64,000 nt of DNA from contig WEDG01012179.1 of assembly GCA_017591395.1 (NCBI GenBank), positions 48,654-112,653 of the forward strand, read 5' to 3'. Source of the DNA: Schistocephalus solidus (Eukaryota > Platyhelminthes > Cestoda > Diphyllobothriidea > Diphyllobothriidae). The notes beneath the pieces are model-generated. The model did not search any database and had not been told where the DNA came from. It saw only the letters and a list, made by a program, of their open reading frames with translations. Both the position numbers and the translations under genes were made by a program. Positions 61,601-62,579 of the stretch are shown one piece after another. The stretch's first letter is position 1, and each line of letters begins with the position of its first letter.

Positions 61601-62010
61601 CACGATTGTACTCCTTGAATTTTTAGGGAACCAGCGTCTTTGTACAATTGTGTTTACTGTTTTATTATATATTGTATTGCATGATGCGCATGAGTAAAAT
61701 ATTAAGCCTAACACACGGGTGGTAAAAATAAAAATGACTTTCAGATAGTAAGAAACCTAAAGAGTTGACTGTTGAAAACCGAGTTATCCCTCGCAAAAGT
61801 TCTGGAGAACGTAATCTTCTACCTAAAATATGCTTCTACCATTTCTGTGCAGGGGTGCAATTGATGATACAACATGGCGTTTCCTACTGACGGGCGGTGT
61901 TGCCCTAGCCAATCCTCACCCTAACCCGGCTCCTACCTGGCTCTCAGACAAGAGTTGGTCCGAAATCGTCAGAGCCAATGACCTGCCCAACCTGAATGGC
62001 CTCCAAAAGT
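1867..62010 (+). CDS. DNAH: Axonemal dynein heavy chain (inner-arm, DNAH7/3/12 type), partial gene of 21 exons
   Basis: The gene encodes the ATP-driven motor subunit of a ciliary/flagellar inner dynein arm, which would power cilia and sperm flagella. Twenty-one exons join in phase to about 2,158 codons (6,474 bases). Walker A motifs are visible in AAA1 (GPAGTGKT), AAA2 (GDPLSGKT), AAA3 (GQTGTGKS across a splice junction) and AAA4 (GVGGSGRQS, the usual arginine variant). The coiled-coil stalk, the microtubule-binding tip, AAA5 ([11 protein letters not shown]) and the start of AAA6 (FLLTGGVAL) follow in the canonical order. Family members are about 4,000 residues, so the tail and most of the linker lie to the left, and the rest of AAA6 and the C-terminal domain to the right. 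Phrases such as [14 protein letters not shown] and [12 protein letters not shown] fit DNAH7-like chains best, but DNAH3 and DNAH12 are very close and I cannot separate them by eye. One single-base frameshift in exon 17 (around 44276-44280) is the only coding defect seen. Confidence 0.95.
2129..2273 (+). CDS. DNAH: Dynein heavy chain exon 2: end of linker
   Basis: The acceptor is tattctag and the donor is gtagat. It joins exon 1 through a split Ala codon (g|cc) to give [13 protein letters not shown], and includes FEWLSQLRY, a family-wide motif preceding AAA1. It ends in phase 2 with a split Gly codon completed by exon 3. The intron between exons 1 and 2 is only 75 bp. Confidence 0.92.
2274..3669. 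other. Intron 2, nothing recognised
   Basis: Phase-2 intron between the linker and AAA1. An 81-codon open frame at 3133-3378 lacks any motif I know and any coding neighbour. I treat it as chance. Confidence 0.6.
3670..3814 (+). CDS. DNAH: Dynein heavy chain exon 3: start of AAA1 with Walker A
   Basis: The acceptor is tctttaag and the donor is gtatgt. It encodes [20 protein letters not shown], then [17 protein letters not shown]. The second part contains the AAA1 P-loop GPAGTGKT, the main ATP hydrolysis site of the motor. It ends in phase 0 directly before the DLAKAVAKQ segment of exon 4. Confidence 0.97.
4107..4140 (+). repeat. (AG)n microsatellite
   Basis: A run of gag/aga dinucleotides with two interruptions in intron 3. 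Confidence 0.95.
4243..4283 (+). repeat. Short tandem/inverted repeat around 'gtaactagttc'
   Basis: The string gtaactagttcgtaactagttcg is an 11-12 bp unit repeated twice and followed by a diverged third copy (gttattagttcg). The unit contains the palindrome aactagtt. It lies in intron 3, with no evident role. Confidence 0.6.
5563..5880 (+). CDS. DNAH: Dynein heavy chain exon 4: AAA1 Walker B and sensor I
   Basis: These 106 codons lie between acceptor cgccacag and donor gtattc. The exon opens with [20 protein letters not shown]. It carries the Walker B motif [11 protein letters not shown] and sensor-[19 protein letters not shown], all strongly conserved in AAA1. Both boundaries are phase 0. 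Catalytic residues appear intact. Confidence 0.97.
5881..8991. other. Intron 4 (3.1 kb)
   Basis: Mostly unrecognised sequence. It contains a short CR1-like LINE 3' fragment (7545-7680) and a weak SINE-tail match near 6811-6850 (atttctggtttatttgtcgccatcag). Confidence 0.6.
7545..7680 (+). mobile_element. CR1-like LINE fragment, extreme 3' end of the reverse-transcriptase ORF
   Basis: The plus-strand translation gives [20 protein letters not shown] followed by [10 protein letters not shown]. This is the pattern at the C-terminus of CR1/jockey-type polymerases, compared with [14 protein letters not shown] in the longer LINE at 34470-37330. Only about 40 codons are recognisable. No RT catalytic motif remains, so it is a 5'-truncated dead copy. 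Confidence 0.65.
8992..9083 (+). CDS. DNAH: Dynein heavy chain exon 5: AAA1 small subdomain
   Basis: This short exon of 92 bp follows acceptor tattctag and ends before gtaagt. It encodes [19 protein letters not shown], a direct continuation of the AAA1 sequence NLK|VLFR, and then [10 protein letters not shown]. It ends in phase 2 (ac|), and the Thr codon is completed by exon 6. Confidence 0.93.
9084..10540. other. Left part of intron 5, nothing firmly recognised
   Basis: Two open frames on the minus strand (9498-9710 and 9779-10129) have no known motif. Base composition around 9780-9950 is richer in G+C than its surroundings, which may mark an unrecognised old repeat. Confidence 0.5.
10547..10599. 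repeat. (TA)n microsatellite, about 26 units, bordering the first SINE array
   Basis: An uninterrupted ta dinucleotide run ends exactly where the first 305 bp repeat unit begins. Confidence 0.97.
10601..12225 (-). repeat. Tandem array of a 305 bp tRNA-derived SINE-like unit, with one inverted copy
   Basis: Units begin with 'atagtgtg(t/g)gg' at 10601, 10906, 11211, 11516 and 11818. The period is 305, 305, 305 and then 302. The first three are almost identical; one difference is a base in 'gtcgc(a/g)tagcg'. On the minus strand each unit carries a tRNA-like module with an A-box-like TGGCTCAATGGTAGAGC and a B box GGTTCGAATCC. It is followed by a tail reading 'gggtatgactggctgatgacggctaataagccagaaatggcc'. 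From about 11961 to 12225 one unit lies in the opposite (+) orientation. Near-identity implies recent amplification by unequal exchange. Confidence 0.9.
11814..12050. repeat. Inverted repeat at the orientation switch of SINE array 1
   Basis: The head of the last minus-oriented unit (about 11814-11890) and the head of the plus-oriented unit (about 11961-12050) are reverse complements over some 75 bp. They flank a loop of about 70 bp. The head also holds the short palindrome ggaacat-ac-atgttcc. Confidence 0.8.
12226..12243. repeat. (AT)n run bordering SINE array 1 on the right
   Basis: A short ta/at run directly follows the last unit, mirroring the longer run on the left. Confidence 0.9.
12244..14667. 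other. Right part of intron 5
   Basis: No genes recognised. A diverged SINE tail lies at 13690-13800. The ends of the stretch are AT-rich. The segment 12650-13380 has a few open frames without recognisable content. Confidence 0.55.
13690..13800 (+). repeat. Old, diverged SINE copy
   Basis: A B-box-like 'tagttcaaatctc' is followed by 'ttggctgatgaagtcagacaaaccagaa' and 'cttgtccctgtcgatacca'. These follow the order and wording of the tail in the array units (ctggctgatgacggctaataagccagaa, cttgtctttgtcggttcca) with many substitutions. Confidence 0.55.
14668..15764 (+). CDS. DNAH: Dynein heavy chain exon 6: end of AAA1 and all of AAA2
   Basis: This is the largest exon (1,097 bp). I place its start after gtcaataacag because that gives the conserved continuation [21 protein letters not shown] second AG at 14675-14676 would also keep frame but drop LAS. 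AAA2 has an intact Walker A (VGDPLSGKT) and the segments [33 protein letters not shown] and [19 protein letters not shown]. It ends in phase 1 before gtattt. The 5.6 kb intron to its left contains the first SINE array. Confidence 0.97.
15765..17836. other. Intron 6
   Basis: No gene recognised. The segment 16675-16745 has a telomere-like run (aaccccaaccttaaccataagc) resembling the core of the elements at 26253 and 61282, but I cannot find matching inverted ends. The segment 17075-17160 weakly resembles a reversed SINE tail. Confidence 0.5.
17837..18256 (+). CDS. DNAH: Dynein heavy chain exon 7: start of AAA3
   Basis: The acceptor is tcttttcttag. Joined to exon 6 it reads [19 protein letters not shown], then [12 protein letters not shown] and [15 protein letters not shown], typical of AAA2-AAA3. 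It ends PFLVVGQT plus one base inside the AAA3 Walker A loop, before donor gtagtt. The P-loop is completed by exon 8, 2.65 kb downstream. Confidence 0.95.
18760..19740 (-). mobile_element. Degenerate Tc1-like DNA transposon
   Basis: On the minus strand a transposase relic is visible in several frames. It shows [14 protein letters not shown] then DAFSYN (the VWGAI block of Tc1 enzymes), [12 protein letters not shown] (the DNAPVH block) and [16 protein letters not shown], the DLNPIEN catalytic block near 18914-18960. The C-terminal [10 protein letters not shown] comes last. Frameshifts and stops break it, so it is a pseudogene. Runs of ta at 18543, 19531 and 19781 lie near its ends. I did not find clear terminal inverted repeats. 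Confidence 0.75.
19811..20865 (+). repeat. Second array of the tRNA-derived SINE-like unit, with inverted first copy
   Basis: One unit in minus orientation (19811 to about 20093) is followed by about two and a half units in plus orientation. The landmark 'acatacatgttc' recurs at about 20221, 20522 and 20824, a period of about 301 bp. The tRNA-like module has A box GGCTCAATGGTAGAGC and B box GGTTCGAATCC (GGTTTGAATCC in one copy). The 3' half of the anticodon stem does not pair, so these are not working tRNAs. The array is bounded by ta runs at 19781-19810 and 20866-20885. Confidence 0.9.
20866..20885. repeat. (TA)n run bordering SINE array 2
   Basis: An interrupted run (atatatatctatatata) between the array and the acceptor of dynein exon 8, about 20 bp upstream of that splice site. 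Confidence 0.85.
20907..21226 (+). CDS. DNAH: Dynein heavy chain exon 8: AAA3 Walker A and B
   Basis: The exon begins gt acc gga aag tcc after acceptor ttgag. Joined to exon 7 it completes the P-loop [15 protein letters not shown]. It continues with [32 protein letters not shown], Walker [12 protein letters not shown] and [19 protein letters not shown]. The last two blocks are diagnostic for axonemal heavy chains. It ends in phase 0 before gtaagt. A SINE array ends about 40 bp upstream of its acceptor. Confidence 0.96.
21227..22400. other. Left part of intron 8, nothing recognised
   Basis: Ordinary AT-rich intron sequence. No coding or repeat signal that I recognise. Confidence 0.6.
22404..22616 (-). 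mobile_element. Penelope-like element fragment (C-terminal region)
   Basis: The minus-strand frame includes [20 protein letters not shown] and [16 protein letters not shown]. It follows the order of the corresponding region in the copy at 59884-60660 ([19 protein letters not shown]). This is the stretch after the GIY-YIG nuclease domain. It is short and isolated, with no RT motif left. Confidence 0.5.
22940..23500 (+). repeat. Copy of the ~0.69 kb GC-rich dispersed repeat
   Basis: It contains 'gtcaagacagagttaacaagaccgg' and, further on, 'aggagaaagcattgcaacctgactatcc'. These match blocks of the tandem copies (aggagccattgcaacctgactctca). A partial internal duplication is present: the 'cacctggaccc.g.gtcaag' block occurs at about 23150 and again at about 23250. 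Confidence 0.8.
26253..26407. mobile_element. ~155 bp inverted-repeat element with a telomere-like core
   Basis: It begins tggccttatacttaattc and ends aaatttagcacaaggcca. The ends are inverted with 14 of 18 positions matching. The core is a degenerate CCTAA-type run (cctaaccttaaccctaatc). The element at 61282-61437 has the same length, ends and kind of core. It lies inside the decayed LINE copy A, so it arrived later. Confidence 0.7.
26785..26815 (+). repeat. (GGA)n microsatellite
   Basis: A run of gga/gag triplets inside LINE copy A. Read on the minus strand it gives a serine run. Confidence 0.9.
27471..28278. other. Right part of intron 8
   Basis: The GC-richer segment 27530-27980 adjoins the 5' side of LINE copy A and may be its 5' untranslated region, but no motif confirms this. 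The last 280 bp are ordinary AT-rich intron. Confidence 0.45.
28279..28464 (+). CDS. DNAH: Dynein heavy chain exon 9: AAA3 sensor region
   Basis: Sixty-two codons after acceptor cgaccctag encode [20 protein letters not shown], a signature of AAA3 in all axonemal dyneins. The donor is gtgagc, phase 0. It is separated from exon 8 by a 7.05 kb intron filled with LINE and Penelope-like remains. Confidence 0.96.
28574..28756 (+). CDS. DNAH: Dynein heavy chain exon 10: AAA3 C-terminal part
   Basis: The 61 codons include [20 protein letters not shown] and [10 protein letters not shown], highly conserved AAA3 sequence. The acceptor is tttacctag and the donor gtaagt, both phase 0. The preceding intron is short (109 bp). 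Confidence 0.96.
28757..30312. other. Intron 10
   Basis: Holds one diverged SINE copy (29757-30020). The string ctaccctaccctaac at about 29041-29055 is only a short telomere-like run. Nothing else recognised. Confidence 0.55.
29757..30020 (-). repeat. Diverged tRNA-derived SINE-like copy
   Basis: The plus-strand sequence 'caatttctggcttattagccgtc' is the reverse of the unit tail. It is followed by 'attcgaaccgggcc' (reversed B box), 'gcgatcgagaatataaac' and 'gctatgcgactgcctgtag', in the same order as the array units but strongly mutated. Confidence 0.7.
30313..30685 (+). CDS. DNAH: Dynein heavy chain exon 11: AAA3-AAA4 junction
   Basis: It begins [19 protein letters not shown] after acceptor atttttag and ends NGHALLVG at a split Gly codon (g|gc). 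That Gly is the first residue of the AAA4 Walker A loop. The donor is gtaagt, phase 1. Reading past the donor gives non-dynein sequence, which supports this boundary. Confidence 0.95.
31405..31500 (-). repeat. Weak, old SINE-tail match
   Basis: The string 'tgctgctgtcagccagccaggcataccctcaatctt' parallels 'ttattagccgtcatcagccagtcatacccaatccc' of the array units read in reverse. The tRNA-like part is too diverged to recognise. Confidence 0.4.
31699..32009 (+). CDS. DNAH: Dynein heavy chain exon 12: AAA4 Walker A
   Basis: Following acceptor ccttttaaag it completes [20 protein letters not shown]. The Lys-to-Arg change in this P-loop is normal for AAA4 of axonemal dyneins. [20 protein letters not shown] and [19 protein letters not shown] follow. 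The donor is gtaagg, phase 0. Confidence 0.96.
32136..32303 (+). CDS. DNAH: Dynein heavy chain exon 13: AAA4
   Basis: Fifty-six codons, acceptor cttcaccag and donor gttcgt, encode [20 protein letters not shown] and [13 protein letters not shown], conserved AAA4 blocks. It is preceded by a 126 bp intron and followed by a 5.87 kb intron containing an antisense CR1-like LINE. Confidence 0.96.
32304..34469. other. Left part of intron 13
   Basis: No gene recognised. A 101-codon minus-strand open frame at 33458-33763 has no motif I can name. The segment 34000-34460 lies downstream (3') of the antisense LINE and may include its 3' untranslated tail. Confidence 0.5.
34470..37330 (-). mobile_element. 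CR1/jockey-like non-LTR retrotransposon (LINE), antisense to the dynein gene
   Basis: From 5' to 3' on the minus strand: an endonuclease domain starts near 37267 ([15 protein letters not shown], then [10 protein letters not shown] near 37180 and [11 protein letters not shown] near 36850). A linker follows. The reverse transcriptase is at 36336-35061, with [62 protein letters not shown] and the catalytic FADD block near 35280. The C-terminal [14 protein letters not shown] is near 34580. At least one frameshift and an in-frame stop lie near 35370, in the block before FADD, and others in the endonuclease. It is therefore a dead copy, but far better preserved than the zinc-finger LINE copies. Confidence 0.9.
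37331..38176. other. Right part of intron 13
   Basis: The part up to about 37580 may be the 5' end of the antisense LINE. The rest is unrecognised AT-rich intron. Confidence 0.45.
38177..38310 (+). CDS. DNAH: Dynein heavy chain exon 14: AAA4 to stalk, ending at a GC donor
   Basis: It starts [14 protein letters not shown], the usual continuation of IDWFQ. The only boundary that restores the conserved join to exon 15 ([20 protein letters not shown]) is after gag cg, at the hexamer gcaagt. This makes intron 14 a GC-AG intron. The exon ends in phase 2. Confidence 0.88.
38503..39260 (-). mobile_element. Degenerate mariner-superfamily transposon of a second type
   Basis: On the minus strand, broken frames read [20 protein letters not shown], then [18 protein letters not shown] and [16 protein letters not shown]. 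This follows the order expected in mariner-like enzymes (FFDG..YLEML, HYS..VR..L...FP.RW, PDLTPLDF region, L...I). The left end 'gggtgttctaaaagtcaccc' looks like a terminal repeat of such elements. No matching right end was found, so it is truncated. Confidence 0.55.
39541..39790 (-). repeat. Copy of the ~0.69 kb GC-rich dispersed repeat (partial, reversed)
   Basis: The reverse complement of the unit's first third is well preserved: 'ccggtcttcttgactctgtcttgacaccgggctcaggtgggggaggagg' and 'cacgcgcaagtcaccgtccctg'. This is the only copy in the window lying in the minus orientation. Confidence 0.88.
40390..40816 (+). CDS. DNAH: Dynein heavy chain exon 15: stalk coiled coil 1
   Basis: After acceptor ccgatcag it encodes [20 protein letters not shown], then a long heptad-rich helix ([19 protein letters not shown] through LNTLKQN) rich in Glu, Ala, Leu and Gln. 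This is the outgoing helix of the antiparallel stalk that links the AAA ring to the microtubule-binding tip. The donor is gtaaga, phase 0. Confidence 0.96.
40817..42569. other. Intron 15, nothing recognised
   Basis: AT-rich intron between stalk helix 1 and the microtubule-binding tip. Short open frames have no recognisable content. Confidence 0.6.
42570..42980 (+). CDS. DNAH: Dynein heavy chain exon 16: microtubule-binding domain
   Basis: These 137 codons run from [20 protein letters not shown] through [20 protein letters not shown] to [20 protein letters not shown]. They form the globular stalk tip that contacts tubulin, and the last part starts the returning helix. The acceptor is aatccaaag and the donor gtgggt. 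No loop insertion or deletion relative to the usual layout is apparent. Confidence 0.96.
42981..44146. other. Intron 16
   Basis: No gene recognised. A minus-strand open frame at 43587-43916 was considered as a reverse-transcriptase remnant and not accepted. Confidence 0.5.
44147..44358 (+). CDS. DNAH: Dynein heavy chain exon 17: stalk coiled coil 2, with a one-base frameshift
   Basis: The acceptor is ttaccatag and the donor gtaggt. The first part reads [20 protein letters not shown] to LEDSIDLCG, the returning stalk helix. After the run of five A at 44276-44280 this frame meets a stop about 30 bases on. The conserved continuation [19 protein letters not shown] sits in a different frame, as expected if one A is missing. 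At 212 bp the exon is one base short of the 213 that would match both phase-0 boundaries. This is either an assembly or sequencing indel, or a true disabling mutation. Confidence 0.93.
44359..44931. other. Intron 17, nothing recognised
   Basis: AT-rich intron of 573 bp between exon 17 and AAA5. No repeat copy or coding signal seen. Confidence 0.6.
44932..45220 (+). CDS. DNAH: Dynein heavy chain exon 18: AAA5
   Basis: It opens [20 protein letters not shown] and continues [38 protein letters not shown] and [10 protein letters not shown], all strongly conserved AAA5 sequence. The acceptor is tattttgcag and the donor gtaagc. It ends in phase 1, splitting the Gly codon that continues in exon 19. 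Confidence 0.96.
45221..46754. other. Left part of intron 18, nothing recognised
   Basis: Unrecognised intron sequence. No repeat from the families seen elsewhere could be identified with confidence. Confidence 0.55.
46755..47330 (+). repeat. Copy of the ~0.69 kb GC-rich dispersed repeat (nearly full, diverged)
   Basis: Shared blocks occur in the order of the tandem copies: 'cacagggacggtgattgcacgtgaat', 'gtcaagaagactgga', 'cacattaagaagaagccatcgcagcctgactct', 'ttctaagccacggcttttagcgca' and 'tgtttataaacagg'. The copy is older than those at the right edge of the window. Confidence 0.85.
47331..48067. other. Right part of intron 18, nothing recognised
   Basis: Intron sequence ending in a clear pyrimidine tract (ttctctttaccccttcttttcag) before exon 19. 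Confidence 0.6.
48068..48804 (+). CDS. DNAH: Dynein heavy chain exon 19: AAA5 to AAA6
   Basis: After acceptor cttcttttcag it reads [76 protein letters not shown] and [13 protein letters not shown] follow. These are AAA5 and the AAA5-AAA6 linker. The donor is gtgagc, phase 0. The 2.85 kb intron before it contains a copy of the ~0.69 kb repeat. Confidence 0.96.
49204..49364 (+). CDS. DNAH: Dynein heavy chain exon 20: AAA6
   Basis: It starts after acceptor cgtattttag as [20 protein letters not shown], joins exon 19 in phase 0 and includes [18 protein letters not shown], a conserved AAA6 block. An internal AG at 49216-49217 would break the phase, so the earlier acceptor is preferred. It ends in phase 2 before gtaagc. 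Confidence 0.93.
51205..51415 (+). repeat. SINE-derived copy in permuted order
   Basis: The unit tail comes first ('ggggttgggtatgactggctgatgaacgctaataagcccgaaatggcc'). It is followed by diverged head sequence ('aaggcataacgggtcgaggatgt' ... 'gatcggtgggttcccc'). This tail-then-head order is what a slice through a tandem array would give. Confidence 0.65.
53170..53345 (+). repeat. Diverged tRNA-derived SINE-like copy
   Basis: A tRNA-like module (aggcttagagcgttggac as A-box region, ggtgtccgagcctca as B-box region) is followed by 'gatatgactgtttttgacggctaatgaaccagaaatggccattccagtctcccttgtctttgtcgg'. That is the tail of the array units. The tRNA-like head differs from the arrays, so it may be a sister subfamily. 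Confidence 0.7.
54440..55200 (+). mobile_element. Penelope-like element fragment (RT C-terminus, GIY-YIG region)
   Basis: The plus strand shows [15 protein letters not shown] and [20 protein letters not shown], then [14 protein letters not shown], the C-terminal thumb region of Penelope-type reverse transcriptases. A broken GIY-YIG-like nuclease region follows ([10 protein letters not shown], then [15 protein letters not shown]). Its tail reads [16 protein letters not shown]. The nuclease region carries a stop and frameshifts, so this is a dead copy. The catalytic RT fingers are absent. Confidence 0.7.
55201..56179. other. Middle of intron 20, nothing recognised
   Basis: Downstream of the Penelope-like fragment. 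The first few hundred bases may be its untranslated tail. Nothing specific seen. Confidence 0.5.
56180..56990 (+). repeat. Copy of the ~0.69 kb GC-rich dispersed repeat, with a leading module
   Basis: It starts with the module 'ggcccccttgttggtccagtgcatctaccactcgacccgtttaggggg' (about 56196-56246), also present at 961-1012 but there after the unit. Unit blocks follow: 'gtcttgacagagtcaagaagaccgg', 'aggccacattaagaaggagccattgctgcctgactctcagtccgccagtcagccact', 'caagacacggcttttaagcgcac'. Near 56920-56970 the 'cactttaagaaggagccctcgtagcctgaccctcag' block is repeated, so a second unit begins. Confidence 0.85.
57235..58400 (-). mobile_element. RTE-type LINE fragment with C2H2 zinc fingers (copy B)
   Basis: Minus strand from 58395: [20 protein letters not shown] and [18 protein letters not shown], the region just after the RT catalytic core in RTE-like LINEs. 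Further on come an intact finger ([20 protein letters not shown]), a Thr/Pro-rich linker, a second finger (CSHCDRTFT, then [18 protein letters not shown] after a stop) and a third ([20 protein letters not shown]). It ends NLR plus stop at 57235-57237. A (GGT)n run in the linker gives a proline or threonine run depending on frame. It is 5'-truncated and inactive. Confidence 0.82.
57475..57519 (+). repeat. (GGT)n microsatellite inside LINE copy B
   Basis: About fifteen ggt triplets. On the minus strand they fall in the linker between zinc fingers. Confidence 0.95.
58390..58860 (+). repeat. Copy of the ~0.69 kb GC-rich dispersed repeat (diverged)
   Basis: It begins immediately upstream, in the LINE sense, of LINE copy B. 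Shared blocks include 'agtgtggtgcagggaag', 'gtctagacaaagtcatgaagaccgg', 'gcgctacagcacgacctca' and 'agtagccatcgccgtctgact'. It resembles the copy at 22940-23500 more than the right-edge tandem copies in its first part. Confidence 0.8.
58861..59883. other. Intron 20 sequence, nothing recognised
   Basis: AT-rich sequence without recognisable genes or repeats between LINE copy B and the second Penelope-like element. Confidence 0.55.
59884..60860 (-). mobile_element. Penelope-like element fragment with GIY-YIG nuclease region
   Basis: Minus strand: AHRPEATIR and [20 protein letters not shown] lead into a GIY-YIG-type block ([16 protein letters not shown] then [15 protein letters not shown]) near 60515-60610. 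[16 protein letters not shown] follows, then [20 protein letters not shown] near 60000-60060. Wording and order agree with the plus-strand copy at 54440-55200. Several frame changes are needed, so it is inactive. No RT core (YADD-type) is present. Confidence 0.7.
60861..61275. other. Right part of intron 20, nothing recognised
   Basis: A 92-codon plus-strand open frame (60870-61148) starts at an AG but does not match dynein and is not needed for the exon 20-21 join. Confidence 0.5.
61282..61437. mobile_element. ~156 bp inverted-repeat element with a telomere-like core (best copy)
   Basis: It begins tggatttgcgctaaattc and ends gaatttagcgcaaagcca. The ends are inverted with 17 of 18 positions matching. 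The core is a degenerate series of CCTAA/CCTTAA-like words. The twin at 26253-26407 has the same length. Similar flanking words on the right of both (ccatgtcc.g.cagcg) suggest a larger repeat around them. Confidence 0.75.
61853..62010 (+). CDS. DNAH: Dynein heavy chain exon 21: AAA6, last exon in window
   Basis: Following acceptor tttctgtgcag it completes a split Arg codon and encodes [20 protein letters not shown], the AAA6 hallmark. [20 protein letters not shown] follows. I place the donor at gtaagc (62011). A weaker gtgtaa two bases earlier is possible, so the 3' end and phase are uncertain. The intron before it is 12.5 kb. Confidence 0.9.
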
Positions 62011-62579
62011 GTAAGCCTATCGCGAAAAGGACAGTCAAAATTAAGATTGATATTTTTAATGAACTTTCTTAAAAATTAAATGAGTCGTCAGCTGTGGTGC
62101 CAAGCGGATATAAATATCTAACCGCCAGAAAGGCGAGGAAATAGTTATCTAGAACAGCCAAATAATTCTCAGAACTCGAGTTATTTAACAGCCCACTTGT
62201 AAGGTGAGTTTGAAATAGGCAACTGAGAGTAGCGTTGGTCTAGGTGCCAATGTACTATCTAAGCGAGTAAATGGTCTTTAAGAGCGCTATTGACAAACAT
62301 ACTAGCTTATACTGTAGTTTTCAAATCGATACGCCACGTCTATTGCTGCAGCGTTGATCTTTAAGAGCCTTGCGCTCTGAGGAATGCGTCCTATTCAGAG
62401 ATTCTGTAGTGTAGTGCGTTCGTGCTAAATCGTGCTTTTCTGTAGGACCGTTAACGTGTCACAAAGAATACGAAACAAGCTGATGCATGTATTCTGAAGT
62501 TGATTACTGACTAAAACCTCCCTTGTGAACATGCTTTACTATCTAGCCTACTTTCCACCCAGTCTTGACCCCCAGTGTC
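62011..62579. other. Start of intron 21, nothing recognised
   Basis: Intronic sequence between the last visible dynein exon and the tandem repeat array. Confidence 0.55.
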
